Assembly: GCA_964567475.1 (NCBI GenBank)
Contig: CAZMMV010000079.1
Span: 1 to 7,239 of the forward strand
Direction of reading: 5' to 3'
Length of the DNA: 7,239 nt
DNA from: CAZMMV01 sp964567475
GTDB lineage: Bacteria; Bacillota; Clostridia; Tissierellales; Tissierellaceae
The notes below the pieces were generated by a model, which saw nothing but the letters and a program-made list of their open reading frames with translations, searched no databases and was not told where the DNA came from. Within the stretch, counting starts at the first letter, position 1. Every line of letters starts with the position of its first letter. The position numbers were made by a program, and so were the translations under genes. This document shows, piece by piece, positions 1 through 6,445 of this stretch.

Positions 1-178
1 TATTTAATGTATCTAATATAATATCTTTTCTAAATTGATACTGATCATATACCTTTTCAAACTTGCTAACTTCTTCAGTTGAATGTCTAAGTGTTTCTTC
101 ACAAATTATATGCTCATCATCAAAAACTGCTATTTTAGTAGATGTTGAACCTGGATTTATAATTAATAATCTAGTCAT
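1..178 (-). CDS. buk: Butyrate kinase, second copy (N-terminal 59 residues, runs off window)
   Basis: Partial gene: only the first 59 codons are inside the window and the 3' end lies beyond position 1. The protein begins MTRLLIINPGSTSTK, the phosphate-binding loop at the start of the ASKHA acetate/butyrate kinase fold, followed by the FEKVYDQY segment that matches FEKIADQY of the complete kinase at 1084-2175. It is therefore a paralogue of that gene. Butyrate kinases interconvert butyryl-phosphate plus ADP with butyrate plus ATP in the cytoplasm; some prefer isobutyrate or other branched acids. The ATG at 178 has an excellent ribosome site, AGGAGG (185-190), six bases upstream and inside the end of ptb. 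The start overlaps the ptb stop by 8 bases (ATGACTAG), so translation is probably coupled. Nothing seen suggests a pseudogene, but the rest of the gene cannot be checked. Substrate preference cannot be read from this fragment. Confidence 0.93.
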   Translation of the reverse strand, partial: MTRLLIINPGSTSTKIAVFDDEHIICEETLRHSTEEVSKFEKVYDQYQFRKDIILDTLN

Positions 179-1091
179 TCTGTCCCTCCTGTTTTGCTGC
201 CAAAAGAACTGCTAAAGCAATTGAATTTAATTTTGCTTCCTTATTATCCGCTCTAGAAGTAAGAACAATCGGTGATTTAGCACCTAATATAAGTCCAGCA
301 GATTTTGCATTAGCTAAAAATGTTAAACTTTTATACAATACATTTCCTGCATCAATTCCTGGAACAAGTAAAATATCTACATCTCCTGCTACTTGGCCTT
401 CTATACCTTTTATCTTTGCTGACTCCTTAGATACTGCATTATCTAAAGCTAAGGGTCCTTCTACTAAAGCTCCTTTAAACTCTCCATTTTTATTCATATC
501 GCTTAAGGCTTTTGCATCTACCGTTGCTTCCATCTTTGGTGATACCTTTTCCTTAGAAGCTATAACAGCCACCTTTGGAATCTCTATATCCAATGAATGA
601 GCTAATTCTATAGCATTCTCTAGAATTTGTTTCTTTTGTCCTAAATCTGGAGCTATATTCATAGCCGCATCTGTAACTAAAAATATTTTATGATAAGTGT
701 CCATATCAAATACTGCCACATGAGAAATAATCCTATCAGTTCTCAGACCAATCTCACGATCCAATACTTGTTTCATTATAATAGAAGTATCCACAAGGCC
801 CTTCATAAGAACATCAGCCTTGCCAAGATTAACTAATTCCGTTGCCTTTCTAGCTGCAAGAGTCTTATCCATTTCATTGATTATCTCAATAGCTTCCAAG
901 TCAAACTCAATTTCCTTTGATATCTCTCTTGTTTTTTTCTCATCACCTACTAATATAGGTATAATAATACCTGAATCTGTCGCACTTTTCACAGCCAACA
1001 AGACATCCCTATCCTGACAAACTGCTACCGATATAACTTTTGGTCCCCTCTTCTTTGATAATTCTAACAATTCTTTAAATGATTTAGCCAC
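171..1091 (-). CDS. ptb: Phosphate butyryltransferase
   Basis: Transfers the butyryl group from CoA to phosphate, giving butyryl-phosphate for butyrate kinase; together they conserve one ATP per acid made. Cytoplasmic. The translation is recognisable end to end as the phosphate acetyl/butyryl transferase family, with KGLVDTSIIMKQVL, FLVTDAAMNIAPDL, VEGPLALDNA and a C-terminal VPGIDAGNVLYKSL to LGAKSPIVLTSRAD stretch typical of this fold. I choose the GTG at 1091 (306 residues, MAKSFKELLELSKK) because AGAGGTGG (1098-1105) lies six bases upstream and the start overlaps the upstream kinase stop by 8 bases (GTGGCTAA). An in-frame ATG at 1112 would add seven residues, but its only purine-rich site is about 18 bases away and the extension is unlike the family. 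It is sandwiched between two kinase genes. Some members also use branched-chain acyl-CoAs, so isobutyryl or isovaleryl substrates are possible. Confidence 0.96.
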   Translation of the reverse strand: MAKSFKELLELSKKRGPKVISVAVCQDRDVLLAVKSATDSGIIIPILVGDEKKTREISKEIEFDLEAIEIINEMDKTLAARKATELVNLGKADVLMKGLVDTSIIMKQVLDREIGLRTDRIISHVAVFDMDTYHKIFLVTDAAMNIAPDLGQKKQILENAIELAHSLDIEIPKVAVIASKEKVSPKMEATVDAKALSDMNKNGEFKGALVEGPLALDNAVSKESAKIKGIEGQVAGDVDILLVPGIDAGNVLYKSLTFLANAKSAGLILGAKSPIVLTSRADNKEAKLNSIALAVLLAAKQEGQND

Positions 1092-2175
1092 TAACTTCCA
1101 CCTCTTCTTCATATATTTTAGATTTTTCTTCTCCTCTTATAACTCTAAGTCCACCTTGATTTAAAGCATCCATCTCATCTTCTCCAGGATAGACTATTAT
1201 TTCAGCTATAAAAGAAATCATTCGTTTAATCTTATCTATTAAATATGTTGAATATGATAAGCCACCAGTAAAAATCACACAATCTACATTTCCTTTAAGT
1301 ACTGTAGAACACATAGCTACTTCTTTTCCTATTTGATAAGCCATAGCATCATAAATAAGCTTGGCATAATTGTCTCCATCTTCAATCATCTTCTCTACAT
1401 CCCTAGCATCCATAGTACCTAGATAAGAATATAATCCACCTTCATCCTGTAGCATTGTCATCATCTCATCTAGATCATACTTGCCAGAAAAACACATGTC
1501 TACAAGGTCTCCTACAGGTAAAGTTCCAGTTCTATCAGGTGAAAAAGGACCCATTTCCTTGGCGTTATTTGCGTCTATTATCTTGCCCTTTTCCATAGGA
1601 ACTATAGATATACCACCACCTAAATGAGCCACTATTAAATTCATATCCTCTAAATTTCTAGCAACTTCTTCAGATCTTCTATGGGCAACTGCTTTTATGT
1701 TTAAAGCATGACAAAGAGACCTTCTTTCTATTTGCCTTAGACCTGAAATCCTAGCTATATCATTAAACTCATCAACTGCAACAGGATCCACTATATAAGA
1801 AGGAATACCAACAAGATCACCAATACCTCTAGCCAGCATTCCACCTAAATTAGATGCATGCTGTCCCTGTATCCCTATCTTCAAATCCTCTATCATCTTA
1901 TCTGTCACCAAGTAAGTACCACCAGGCATAGACCTAAGAAGGCCTCCCCTAGCTACAACAGCTAAAAGCGAATCCAAACAAATCTCTTCACTTTTTAGCC
2001 AAGACTTTATAAGTTCTAGCCTATAAACATATTGATCTGCTATCTTTTCAAACTCACTTAAATCCTTTTTACTGTGATCAAACTTAAAAGTTTTTAACTC
2101 CTTTTCTTCCTCAAATAAAGATACCTTTGTAGAAGTAGAACCTGGATTAATAGCTAACAAATATTTTTTATTCAT
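1084..2175 (-). CDS. buk: Butyrate kinase, first copy (complete)
   Basis: Phosphorylates ADP with butyryl-phosphate to release butyrate, or acts in reverse on short-chain or branched acids. The 363 residues are close to the usual 355-360. The ASKHA-fold motifs are intact: the phosphate loop NPGSTSTK (10-17), IQGQHASNLGG (102-112), AHLGGGIS (183-190), SPDRTGTLPVGDLV (212-225), the adenosine-site FTGGLSYS (302-309) and the C-terminal PGEDEMDAL (330-338) followed by RVIRGEE. The ATG at 2175 has AAGGGGG about five bases upstream, overlapping the cdaR stop codon; only 10 bases separate the two genes, so it is almost surely co-transcribed with cdaR. Its 3' end overlaps ptb by 8 bases. The last dozen residues are acidic (YEEEVEVSG), and this DNA doubles as the ptb ribosome site. 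Acid specificity (butyrate or branched-chain) is not readable from sequence alone. Confidence 0.96.
   Translation of the reverse strand: MNKKYLLAINPGSTSTKVSLFEEEKELKTFKFDHSKKDLSEFEKIADQYVYRLELIKSWLKSEEICLDSLLAVVARGGLLRSMPGGTYLVTDKMIEDLKIGIQGQHASNLGGMLARGIGDLVGIPSYIVDPVAVDEFNDIARISGLRQIERRSLCHALNIKAVAHRRSEEVARNLEDMNLIVAHLGGGISIVPMEKGKIIDANNAKEMGPFSPDRTGTLPVGDLVDMCFSGKYDLDEMMTMLQDEGGLYSYLGTMDARDVEKMIEDGDNYAKLIYDAMAYQIGKEVAMCSTVLKGNVDCVIFTGGLSYSTYLIDKIKRMISFIAEIIVYPGEDEMDALNQGGLRVIRGEEKSKIYEEEVEVSG
1098..1105 (-). promoter_or_regulatory. Ribosome binding site deciding the GTG start of ptb
   Basis: AGAGGTGG on the minus strand, six bases before the GTG at 1091. It lies inside the last codons of the upstream kinase, so ribosomes finishing that gene are placed at the ptb start. 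The upstream ATG at 1112 has no comparable site at a usable distance. Confidence 0.7.
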
Positions 2176-2185
2176 ATTTTCCCCC

Positions 2186-3421
2186 TTACTTATCGATTAA
2201 ATTTAACTTAAGAGCTTGTGGTGATATCTTGCTCAATCCTAAGTTTGAAGGTAAATCCACTTTGATGTCAACTGATTTTTCTCCCTTATCTAAATCCTTT
2301 AAATCCATATATACTACTATATCTTCTTTAGATAATTTCTCTATTTCTCCCTTTTCCCCTCTTAAAGTCACATCTATAGTATTTGAATAATTTGTTAATT
2401 CTTTTTCAATCTCAGCCATATCTATTTTTAGTTCAGGGGCTAGATTCCTTATTGCTATCTCTTCAAAACTATATTTATAAGTCTTTGTCACAGATTCTTC
2501 TACTTTTAAAGAAACTGTGATTTTTTTATTTGGATCTAAAAGTGACACATCTTCTGGTAAATCTAACTCTACCTCAACATTTCCATTATCTATCAATGAA
2601 TTGATATCTATAGGCTTAGTTTGTATCGATTTCATATCAACTAGATCATGTTCTCCTTTTAATGTAATTGATGAAGGATTTACATTTATATTTGTAACTT
2701 CATAATTATCAGGTAATTGATTTACTGTATTGACCTCAATAGCTACCTTTTTAGTACTATATACAGGTATAGATACATCTATAATATTGGGTTCATTTTT
2801 AACCCCCATAACAGTCTCTCCCTGATTATCTATCAATTTTATAGGTAAAGTAACATTGATATCTCCTTTTATATTGGTTAAATCTAAATCTGCTATTATT
2901 TTATCTACTTCATTTATTAAAGTCTTTGGACCTCTCAATTCTATAAGCTTAGGCTTTATTGAAATATCTCCCAATACATAACCCGCTGGTAATTTACCAC
3001 TAGTCTTTATACTTGCAGGCTTTTCTTGGCTTACTAGCTTATCAAAATCAAACAATATCTCTCTTGGTTCCCAATCAGTTATCTTCATATTGCTAGATTG
3101 ATTTAAAGTTACCTTTACAGGTACCTTTCTTTGTCCTTCAGAATATCCAGCTAAATCTACCTCAGCCCTTATATCATCAGTTGAGAAATCTACCCGATCT
3201 GACCTCTTTCCACTTACTGTAACTGATACATTGGCTTCTTTTGGGTTCATAATAACTAAACCACTCTTCTCTAAAGTTTCAACACTATTGAAACTTACAT
3301 CTATATCTTTATGTTCCCAAGTTCCAACTGGATTTTCTACACTCATTACATAAGCCCATAAAATCAAAGCTATAATAACAGCTGAAATTTTTAAAGTAGT
3401 TTCACTCTTCTCCTTGCTCAT
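2186..3421 (-). CDS. cdaR: CdaA regulatory protein CdaR, YbbR-domain membrane protein
   Basis: Partner and modulator of the diadenylate cyclase encoded just upstream. The 411-residue protein has a short basic/polar N-terminus, one hydrophobic segment at about 11-28 (ISAVIIALILWAYVMSV) that should anchor it, and then an extracytoplasmic part made of about four repeated YbbR domains: roughly 37-128, 135-222, 226-308 and 313-410. Each repeat carries a recurring pattern such as LPAGYVLGDISIKPKLIELRGP or LPDNYEVTNINVNPSSITLKG. In Bacillus and Listeria relatives CdaR binds CdaA and changes c-di-AMP production. The ATG at 3421 has GGAGG seven bases upstream and overlaps cdaA by 20 bases, implying translational coupling. 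Downstream the usual neighbour would be glmM; here it is a butyrate kinase 10 bases away. The domain borders are my estimates from the repeat pattern. Confidence 0.93.
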   Translation of the reverse strand: MSKEKSETTLKISAVIIALILWAYVMSVENPVGTWEHKDIDVSFNSVETLEKSGLVIMNPKEANVSVTVSGKRSDRVDFSTDDIRAEVDLAGYSEGQRKVPVKVTLNQSSNMKITDWEPREILFDFDKLVSQEKPASIKTSGKLPAGYVLGDISIKPKLIELRGPKTLINEVDKIIADLDLTNIKGDINVTLPIKLIDNQGETVMGVKNEPNIIDVSIPVYSTKKVAIEVNTVNQLPDNYEVTNINVNPSSITLKGEHDLVDMKSIQTKPIDINSLIDNGNVEVELDLPEDVSLLDPNKKITVSLKVEESVTKTYKYSFEEIAIRNLAPELKIDMAEIEKELTNYSNTIDVTLRGEKGEIEKLSKEDIVVYMDLKDLDKGEKSVDIKVDLPSNLGLSKISPQALKLNLIDK

Positions 3422-4235
3422 CCTTTCGCCTCCATCTTGTTATAAACGTTTGTGACGAATCCTTTGGCTTATACATATCCACAAGTATCTTTCTCAAGGT
3501 CTTAGAATCCAAATGTCTTGCTAAAGACCCATTTTCTGCTATGGATATAGCCCCGGTTTCTTCTGATACTACTACAGACAAGCTATCTGATCTTTCCGAT
3601 ATACCTAAAGCCGCCCTATGTCTAGTTCCCAATTCCTTACTAATATTGGAATTCTCAGTAAGGGGCAAAAAACAAGCAGCACCTTTTATAATATCTTCTT
3701 TTATAATAACTGCACCATCATGAAGAGGTGTATTTGGTATAAAAATATTGATAAGTAAATTACTAGATACCTTTCCACCAATTTTTGTACCAGTATCGAC
3801 TACTTCATTTAATCCAGTCTCTCTCTCCAAAACAATCAAAGCCCCCATCTTTTGTCTAGATAAAGAGGCAACTGCTTCTACAATCTCATCTACAGTCTTG
3901 GACAGGTTCTCTCCTCTTATCTCTAACAAGGACTTAGTAAAAAACCTAGACCTGCCTATGTATTCTAAACCTCTTCTAAGCTCTGGTTGAAACACAATTA
4001 AAAGGGCTATTACTCCTACAGTCATAGCATTTTCTAAAATCCAATTAATCGTATATAATTGTAGCCAACCACTAATTTTAGCAAAAATAAAAAGTGCAAT
4101 TATACCTTTGCTTAATTGTTCAGCTCTAGTTTCTCTAATAAGTGTGAATAATTTATAGAAAACTAATGCAACAATAATTATATCAATAACATCTCTAACT
4201 CTCATACTTAGGAATAAACCCTTTAAAAATTGCAA
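3402..4235 (-). CDS. cdaA: Diadenylate cyclase CdaA (membrane-bound, c-di-AMP synthesis)
   Basis: Joins two ATP into cyclic di-AMP, the second messenger controlling potassium and osmolyte uptake and cell-wall homeostasis in Firmicutes. With the TTG start the protein has 277 residues, close to the family's usual size. About three N-terminal membrane segments occupy residues 13-83, containing the family-typical LIRETRAEQLSKGI and VFQPELRRGLEYIGR. The cytoplasmic DAC (DisA_N) domain follows, with catalytic DGA in NTPLHDGAVI (about 168-177), GTRHRAALGISE (203-214) and SVVVSEETGAIS. I prefer the TTG at 4235 because GAGAAGG (4246-4252) lies ten bases upstream and MQFLKGLFLSMR resembles known CdaA starts. 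A GTG at 4244 adds three residues but abuts that site. The 3' end overlaps cdaR by 20 bases. A promoter-like sequence lies just upstream, so cdaA may start its own transcription unit. Confidence 0.95.
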   Translation of the reverse strand: MQFLKGLFLSMRVRDVIDIIIVALVFYKLFTLIRETRAEQLSKGIIALFIFAKISGWLQLYTINWILENAMTVGVIALLIVFQPELRRGLEYIGRSRFFTKSLLEIRGENLSKTVDEIVEAVASLSRQKMGALIVLERETGLNEVVDTGTKIGGKVSSNLLINIFIPNTPLHDGAVIIKEDIIKGAACFLPLTENSNISKELGTRHRAALGISERSDSLSVVVSEETGAISIAENGSLARHLDSKTLRKILVDMYKPKDSSQTFITRWRRKDEQGEE

Positions 4236-4245
4236 ATGTTTCACA

Positions 4246-4252
4246 CCTTCTC
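4246..4252 (-). promoter_or_regulatory. Ribosome binding site favouring the TTG start of cdaA
   Basis: GAGAAGG on the minus strand. It leaves ten bases before TTG 4235 but only one before GTG 4244. The spacing favours TTG, although the match to the consensus is imperfect, so the choice is moderate. Confidence 0.45.
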
Positions 4253-4267
4253 TTATTATATTTATTA

Positions 4268-4295
4268 CTTATATTATATATCATATAAGTGACAA
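4268..4295 (-). promoter_or_regulatory. Candidate sigma-A-type promoter for cdaA-cdaR
   Basis: On the minus strand TTGTCA (4290-4295) is followed after 16 bases by TATAAG (4268-4273). Initiation would fall near 4261, giving a leader of about 26 bases before the TTG start. A second -35-like TTGACT lies at 4301-4306 with TATGAT 15 bases on. The spacer between capA and cdaA is very AT-rich, so such matches can arise by chance. I see no convincing terminator after capA, so read-through from prsW-capA is also possible. Confidence 0.4.
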
Positions 4296-4323
4296 TTTGT
4301 AGTCAATTTTGAAAATATTCAAT

Positions 4324-5523
4324 CTAATTCATCATTTCCATAGTATCTCCATAGGATTTTTTTAATCTTACGTCTAATCCTTTTACTCCTTTAACATCTA
4401 AATTGCTTTCTATTACATCTTTCACAGGTAATATTTCATAAAATACTTTTCCTTCTTCCCTATATTTATTAATCCAAGTTGGAATATATTCTATATCTTT
4501 AATTATAGTTTCTTCAGAATTAAAGTCTTTTTCTATATTTAAATTTATAATTACACCATCTTCAGTATATGAGTTTTGCATAGTATCATGCCTTTGATTC
4601 GATAAGAAATTGCCCATGGAATAAATAATAAATTTATCTTTTCCATCTTTCTCTATTATTTGTGACTTTTGAATTACATGAGGATGACTACCAAGTATAA
4701 TATCTGCACCCCACTCAACCATCTTTTCTCCCAATATGATTTGAGAACTTGAAGCTTGTCTCGCATACTCTACACCCCAATGCATAAAAACTACAGTTAA
4801 ATCTGCATCTAAATCCTTTGTCTTTTCTATATCACTCTTTATTTTTTCTTCATCTATTATATTTACCATATAAGATAATTCCTCAGGATTCAATCCCTTA
4901 TCCATACCATTTAAACCATAAGTATAAGATAAAAACCCTAGTTTAATTCCTTTAACATCTTCTATAAGTATATTGGCTCCAGCTTCTTTATATGTACCAA
5001 TATTTTTCAAGCCATATTCTTCTATAGCCTCTATAGTTTTTATCAAGCCATTTTTCCCTTGATCTAAACTATGATTGTTTGCCGTAGATAAAATATCAAA
5101 TCCAGCCTCTTTTATCCCATATAAAGTTTCCTTTGGTGTATTAAATTTAGGAAAACCACTAAATTTAATATGATCTCCTGCTGTTACAGTCTCAAAATTA
5201 GCAATAGCAATATCTGCTCTCTTTATATACTTCTCAACATGTCTAAAAACTGGATAAAAATCATAAGCCTGTTTTTCTACATCATAAGCAGCCTTACATT
5301 GAGGATAATGAAACATTATATCTCCAGCAGCCAGTAAATTTATATTTATATTTTCCGGAAATATTTCTTCTTCAGCACTTGTAAATTCTTCATTTGTAGA
5401 TGCTTTGTTTTCTTCAAAGTTAATAGTATCTTTATAATCTACTTTCCCCTTATATACTGTATACCCTAAAAACCCAACAATTAAAAACAAAATAATAAGT
5501 AATCCTAGTATCTTTTTATTCAA
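4324..5523 (-). CDS. CapA-family metallophosphatase-like protein, membrane-anchored
   Basis: Belongs to the CapA/PgsA family named after poly-gamma-glutamate capsule synthesis, a branch of the calcineurin-like phosphoesterases. With the TTG start at 5523 it has 399 residues: a short basic N-terminus (NKK), a hydrophobic anchor at about 5-24, an acidic linker to about 58, then the domain with LLAAGDIMFH (63-72), IANFET (107-112), STANNHSLDQG (146-156), FMHWGVEY (246-253), LGSHPHVIQ (277-285) and YSMGNFLS (301-308). These Asp, Asn and His motifs are the expected metal-site residues. It is probably extracytoplasmic. No capB, capC or capE neighbour is present, so a capsule role is not supported; many clostridial members are uncharacterised. 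GGAGG six bases before TTG 5523 decides the start. Alternatives are ATG 5562 (weaker site) and TTG 5589, which would place extra basic residues before the anchor. Confidence 0.88.
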   Translation of the reverse strand: MNKKILGLLIILFLIVGFLGYTVYKGKVDYKDTINFEENKASTNEEFTSAEEEIFPENININLLAAGDIMFHYPQCKAAYDVEKQAYDFYPVFRHVEKYIKRADIAIANFETVTAGDHIKFSGFPKFNTPKETLYGIKEAGFDILSTANNHSLDQGKNGLIKTIEAIEEYGLKNIGTYKEAGANILIEDVKGIKLGFLSYTYGLNGMDKGLNPEELSYMVNIIDEEKIKSDIEKTKDLDADLTVVFMHWGVEYARQASSSQIILGEKMVEWGADIILGSHPHVIQKSQIIEKDGKDKFIIYSMGNFLSNQRHDTMQNSYTEDGVIINLNIEKDFNSEETIIKDIEYIPTWINKYREEGKVFYEILPVKDVIESNLDVKGVKGLDVRLKKSYGDTMEMMN

Positions 5524-5529
5524 ATTTTT

Positions 5530-5534
5530 CCTCC
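5530..5534 (-). promoter_or_regulatory. Ribosome binding site deciding the TTG start of the CapA-family gene
   Basis: GGAGG on the minus strand, six bases before TTG 5523. It is the best site in the region and sits inside the reading frame that would extend to the upstream starts at 5562 and 5589. Confidence 0.6.
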
Positions 5535-5562
5535 ATATGCTTGTCTTTATTACACTATCCAT

Positions 5563-5589
5563 TTTATACCTTTTTAGTGGTTTTTTCAA
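5563..5589 (-). promoter_or_regulatory. Weak candidate promoter ahead of the CapA-family gene
   Basis: TTGAAA (5584-5589) and TATAAA (5563-5568) on the minus strand, separated by 15 bases, two fewer than ideal. If used, transcripts would start near 5556, downstream of the alternative starts at 5562 and 5589, and would fit the TTG 5523 choice. The match could be chance in AT-rich DNA. Confidence 0.25.
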
Positions 5590-5601
5590 TACATATGGAT
5601 T

Positions 5602-5629
5602 TTATTATTCTTTTCTTATTATTCTTTTC
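5602..5629. repeat. 14-bp perfect tandem duplication at the end of the prsW-like gene
   Basis: TTATTATTCTTTTC occurs twice back to back on the plus strand (5602-5615 and 5616-5629). The second copy contains the tail codons and stop of the PrsW-family gene, and the first lies in the spacer to the CapA-family gene. It looks like a small slippage duplication that left the coding sequence intact. Confidence 0.8.
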
Positions 5630-6323
5630 TTTTTATATCTATTACTCTACTCTTGGAATCATACATGAATTTAGATAGTTTTTTCTGATTTAATATCCAT
5701 AAGAAAATTGTATAAGGAACAAACAATAATGTTAATTGAGCTATCTCAGCCATCAATATAAAGTCAAACATTCCATGCATTATCATAGGCATATAAAGAG
5801 ACTTCCTCATATTCATCTTCTTTCTTTCTAAATCATTATCAAACCTTGCTAAAGAAAGATAATATCCCATAGTTATACCAAACACAGCATGGGCTGGTAC
5901 AGAAAATACACCCCTATAAAGTCCTATAAATGGGTTGTTTGTATACCTATATACAACATAAATTATATTTTCTACTGCAGCAAAACCCATAGTAGCAAAT
6001 ACACAGTAAACTATACCATCCAATTTTTCATTAAAATACTTAGTCTTGTAGGGATACTTTAAAACAACTAACCTTTTAAAATATTCCTCTGTAAGTCCTG
6101 CCACAATAAAAGCATTGAAAAAAGCTCCAAATACCCCAGGAAAGATATTAAATCCTATCAAGATTTCTTCAACTACAATAGCTGGAATAACAGCCAAGGC
6201 TCCCAATATAAAAGTTTTTAATAATAAACTTAAAGGTTCCTTATCATGCCTATCAGTTAAATATATACCTAGTATAATTAAGGTAACTGGTATTATAGCT
6301 ATAATCCAAAGTCTTATTTCCAA
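5619..6323 (-). CDS. PrsW-family intramembrane metalloprotease
   Basis: Multi-pass membrane protein of the PrsW family, which cleaves membrane anti-sigma factors (RsiW in Bacillus subtilis) in the first step of releasing an ECF sigma factor; related enzymes do the same for other anti-sigma factors in clostridia. With the TTG start at 6323 it has 234 residues, near the family's usual 200-230. Conserved elements are present: TEEYFKR (78-84) with the EExxK pair, FAAVENIIYVVY (114-125), VPAHAVFG (142-149) and MIMHGMFDF (180-188). These supply the glutamates and histidines thought to bind zinc. Hydrophobic segments cover most of the rest, and the tail is basic. AAGGAG (6333-6338) is nine bases before TTG 6323; an ATG at 6332 directly abuts it and is less likely, and a TTG at 6386 lacks a site. 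No sigma/anti-sigma gene is in the window, so its target is unknown. Confidence 0.88.
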   Translation of the reverse strand: MEIRLWIIAIIPVTLIILGIYLTDRHDKEPLSLLLKTFILGALAVIPAIVVEEILIGFNIFPGVFGAFFNAFIVAGLTEEYFKRLVVLKYPYKTKYFNEKLDGIVYCVFATMGFAAVENIIYVVYRYTNNPFIGLYRGVFSVPAHAVFGITMGYYLSLARFDNDLERKKMNMRKSLYMPMIMHGMFDFILMAEIAQLTLLFVPYTIFLWILNQKKLSKFMYDSKSRVIDIKRKE

Positions 6324-6332
6324 AACAACCAT

Positions 6333-6338
6333 CTCCTT
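6333..6338 (-). promoter_or_regulatory. Ribosome binding site favouring the TTG start of the PrsW-family gene
   Basis: AAGGAG on the minus strand. It leaves nine bases before TTG 6323 and none before ATG 6332. Family length does not separate the two candidates, which differ by three residues. Confidence 0.5.
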
Positions 6339-6389
6339 ATATCTTTTATTATAGTTTGCCAATATTATAATAAAATAAACCTTCAATAG

Positions 6390-6443
6390 TTTTATAAGGA
6401 TTTTGTCAGGATTTTATAAAAATTTTTATCAGGACTTTTATAA
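6390..6443. repeat. Three imperfect TTATAAAA / TCCTGA repeats upstream of the PrsW-family gene
   Basis: TTATAAAA (minus strand) occurs at 6390-6397, 6412-6419 and 6436-6443, spaced 22 and 24 bases apart. TCCTGA recurs beside the second and third copies (6406-6411 and 6429-6434), so the longest pair matches over about 19 bases with one substitution and one indel. The roughly two-helical-turn spacing suits a row of protein sites in the promoter region of the gene, but decayed duplication in AT-rich DNA would look the same. Confidence 0.45.
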
Positions 6444-6445
6444 AC

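Noticed and set aside
820..1017. Open frame on the plus strand inside ptb
   Set aside because: It lies antisense within a fully conserved gene, lacks a good ribosome site and its translation resembles no family.
2517..2705. Open frame on the plus strand inside cdaR
   Set aside because: Antisense to conserved YbbR repeats; low-complexity Ser/Thr/Phe-rich translation expected from the reverse of AT-rich coding DNA.
3541..3990. Two plus-strand open frames inside cdaA
   Set aside because: Both run antisense across the catalytic DAC domain, where codon structure clearly belongs to the minus strand.
4307..4325. Small stem TTGAA-TATT-TTCAA after the CapA-family gene as a terminator
   Set aside because: Only five A/T-rich pairs and no T-run behind it; too weak to call a terminator.
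6115..6354. Plus-strand open frame opposite the PrsW-family gene
   Set aside because: It mirrors hydrophobic minus-strand codons, has no ribosome site and no recognisable motif.
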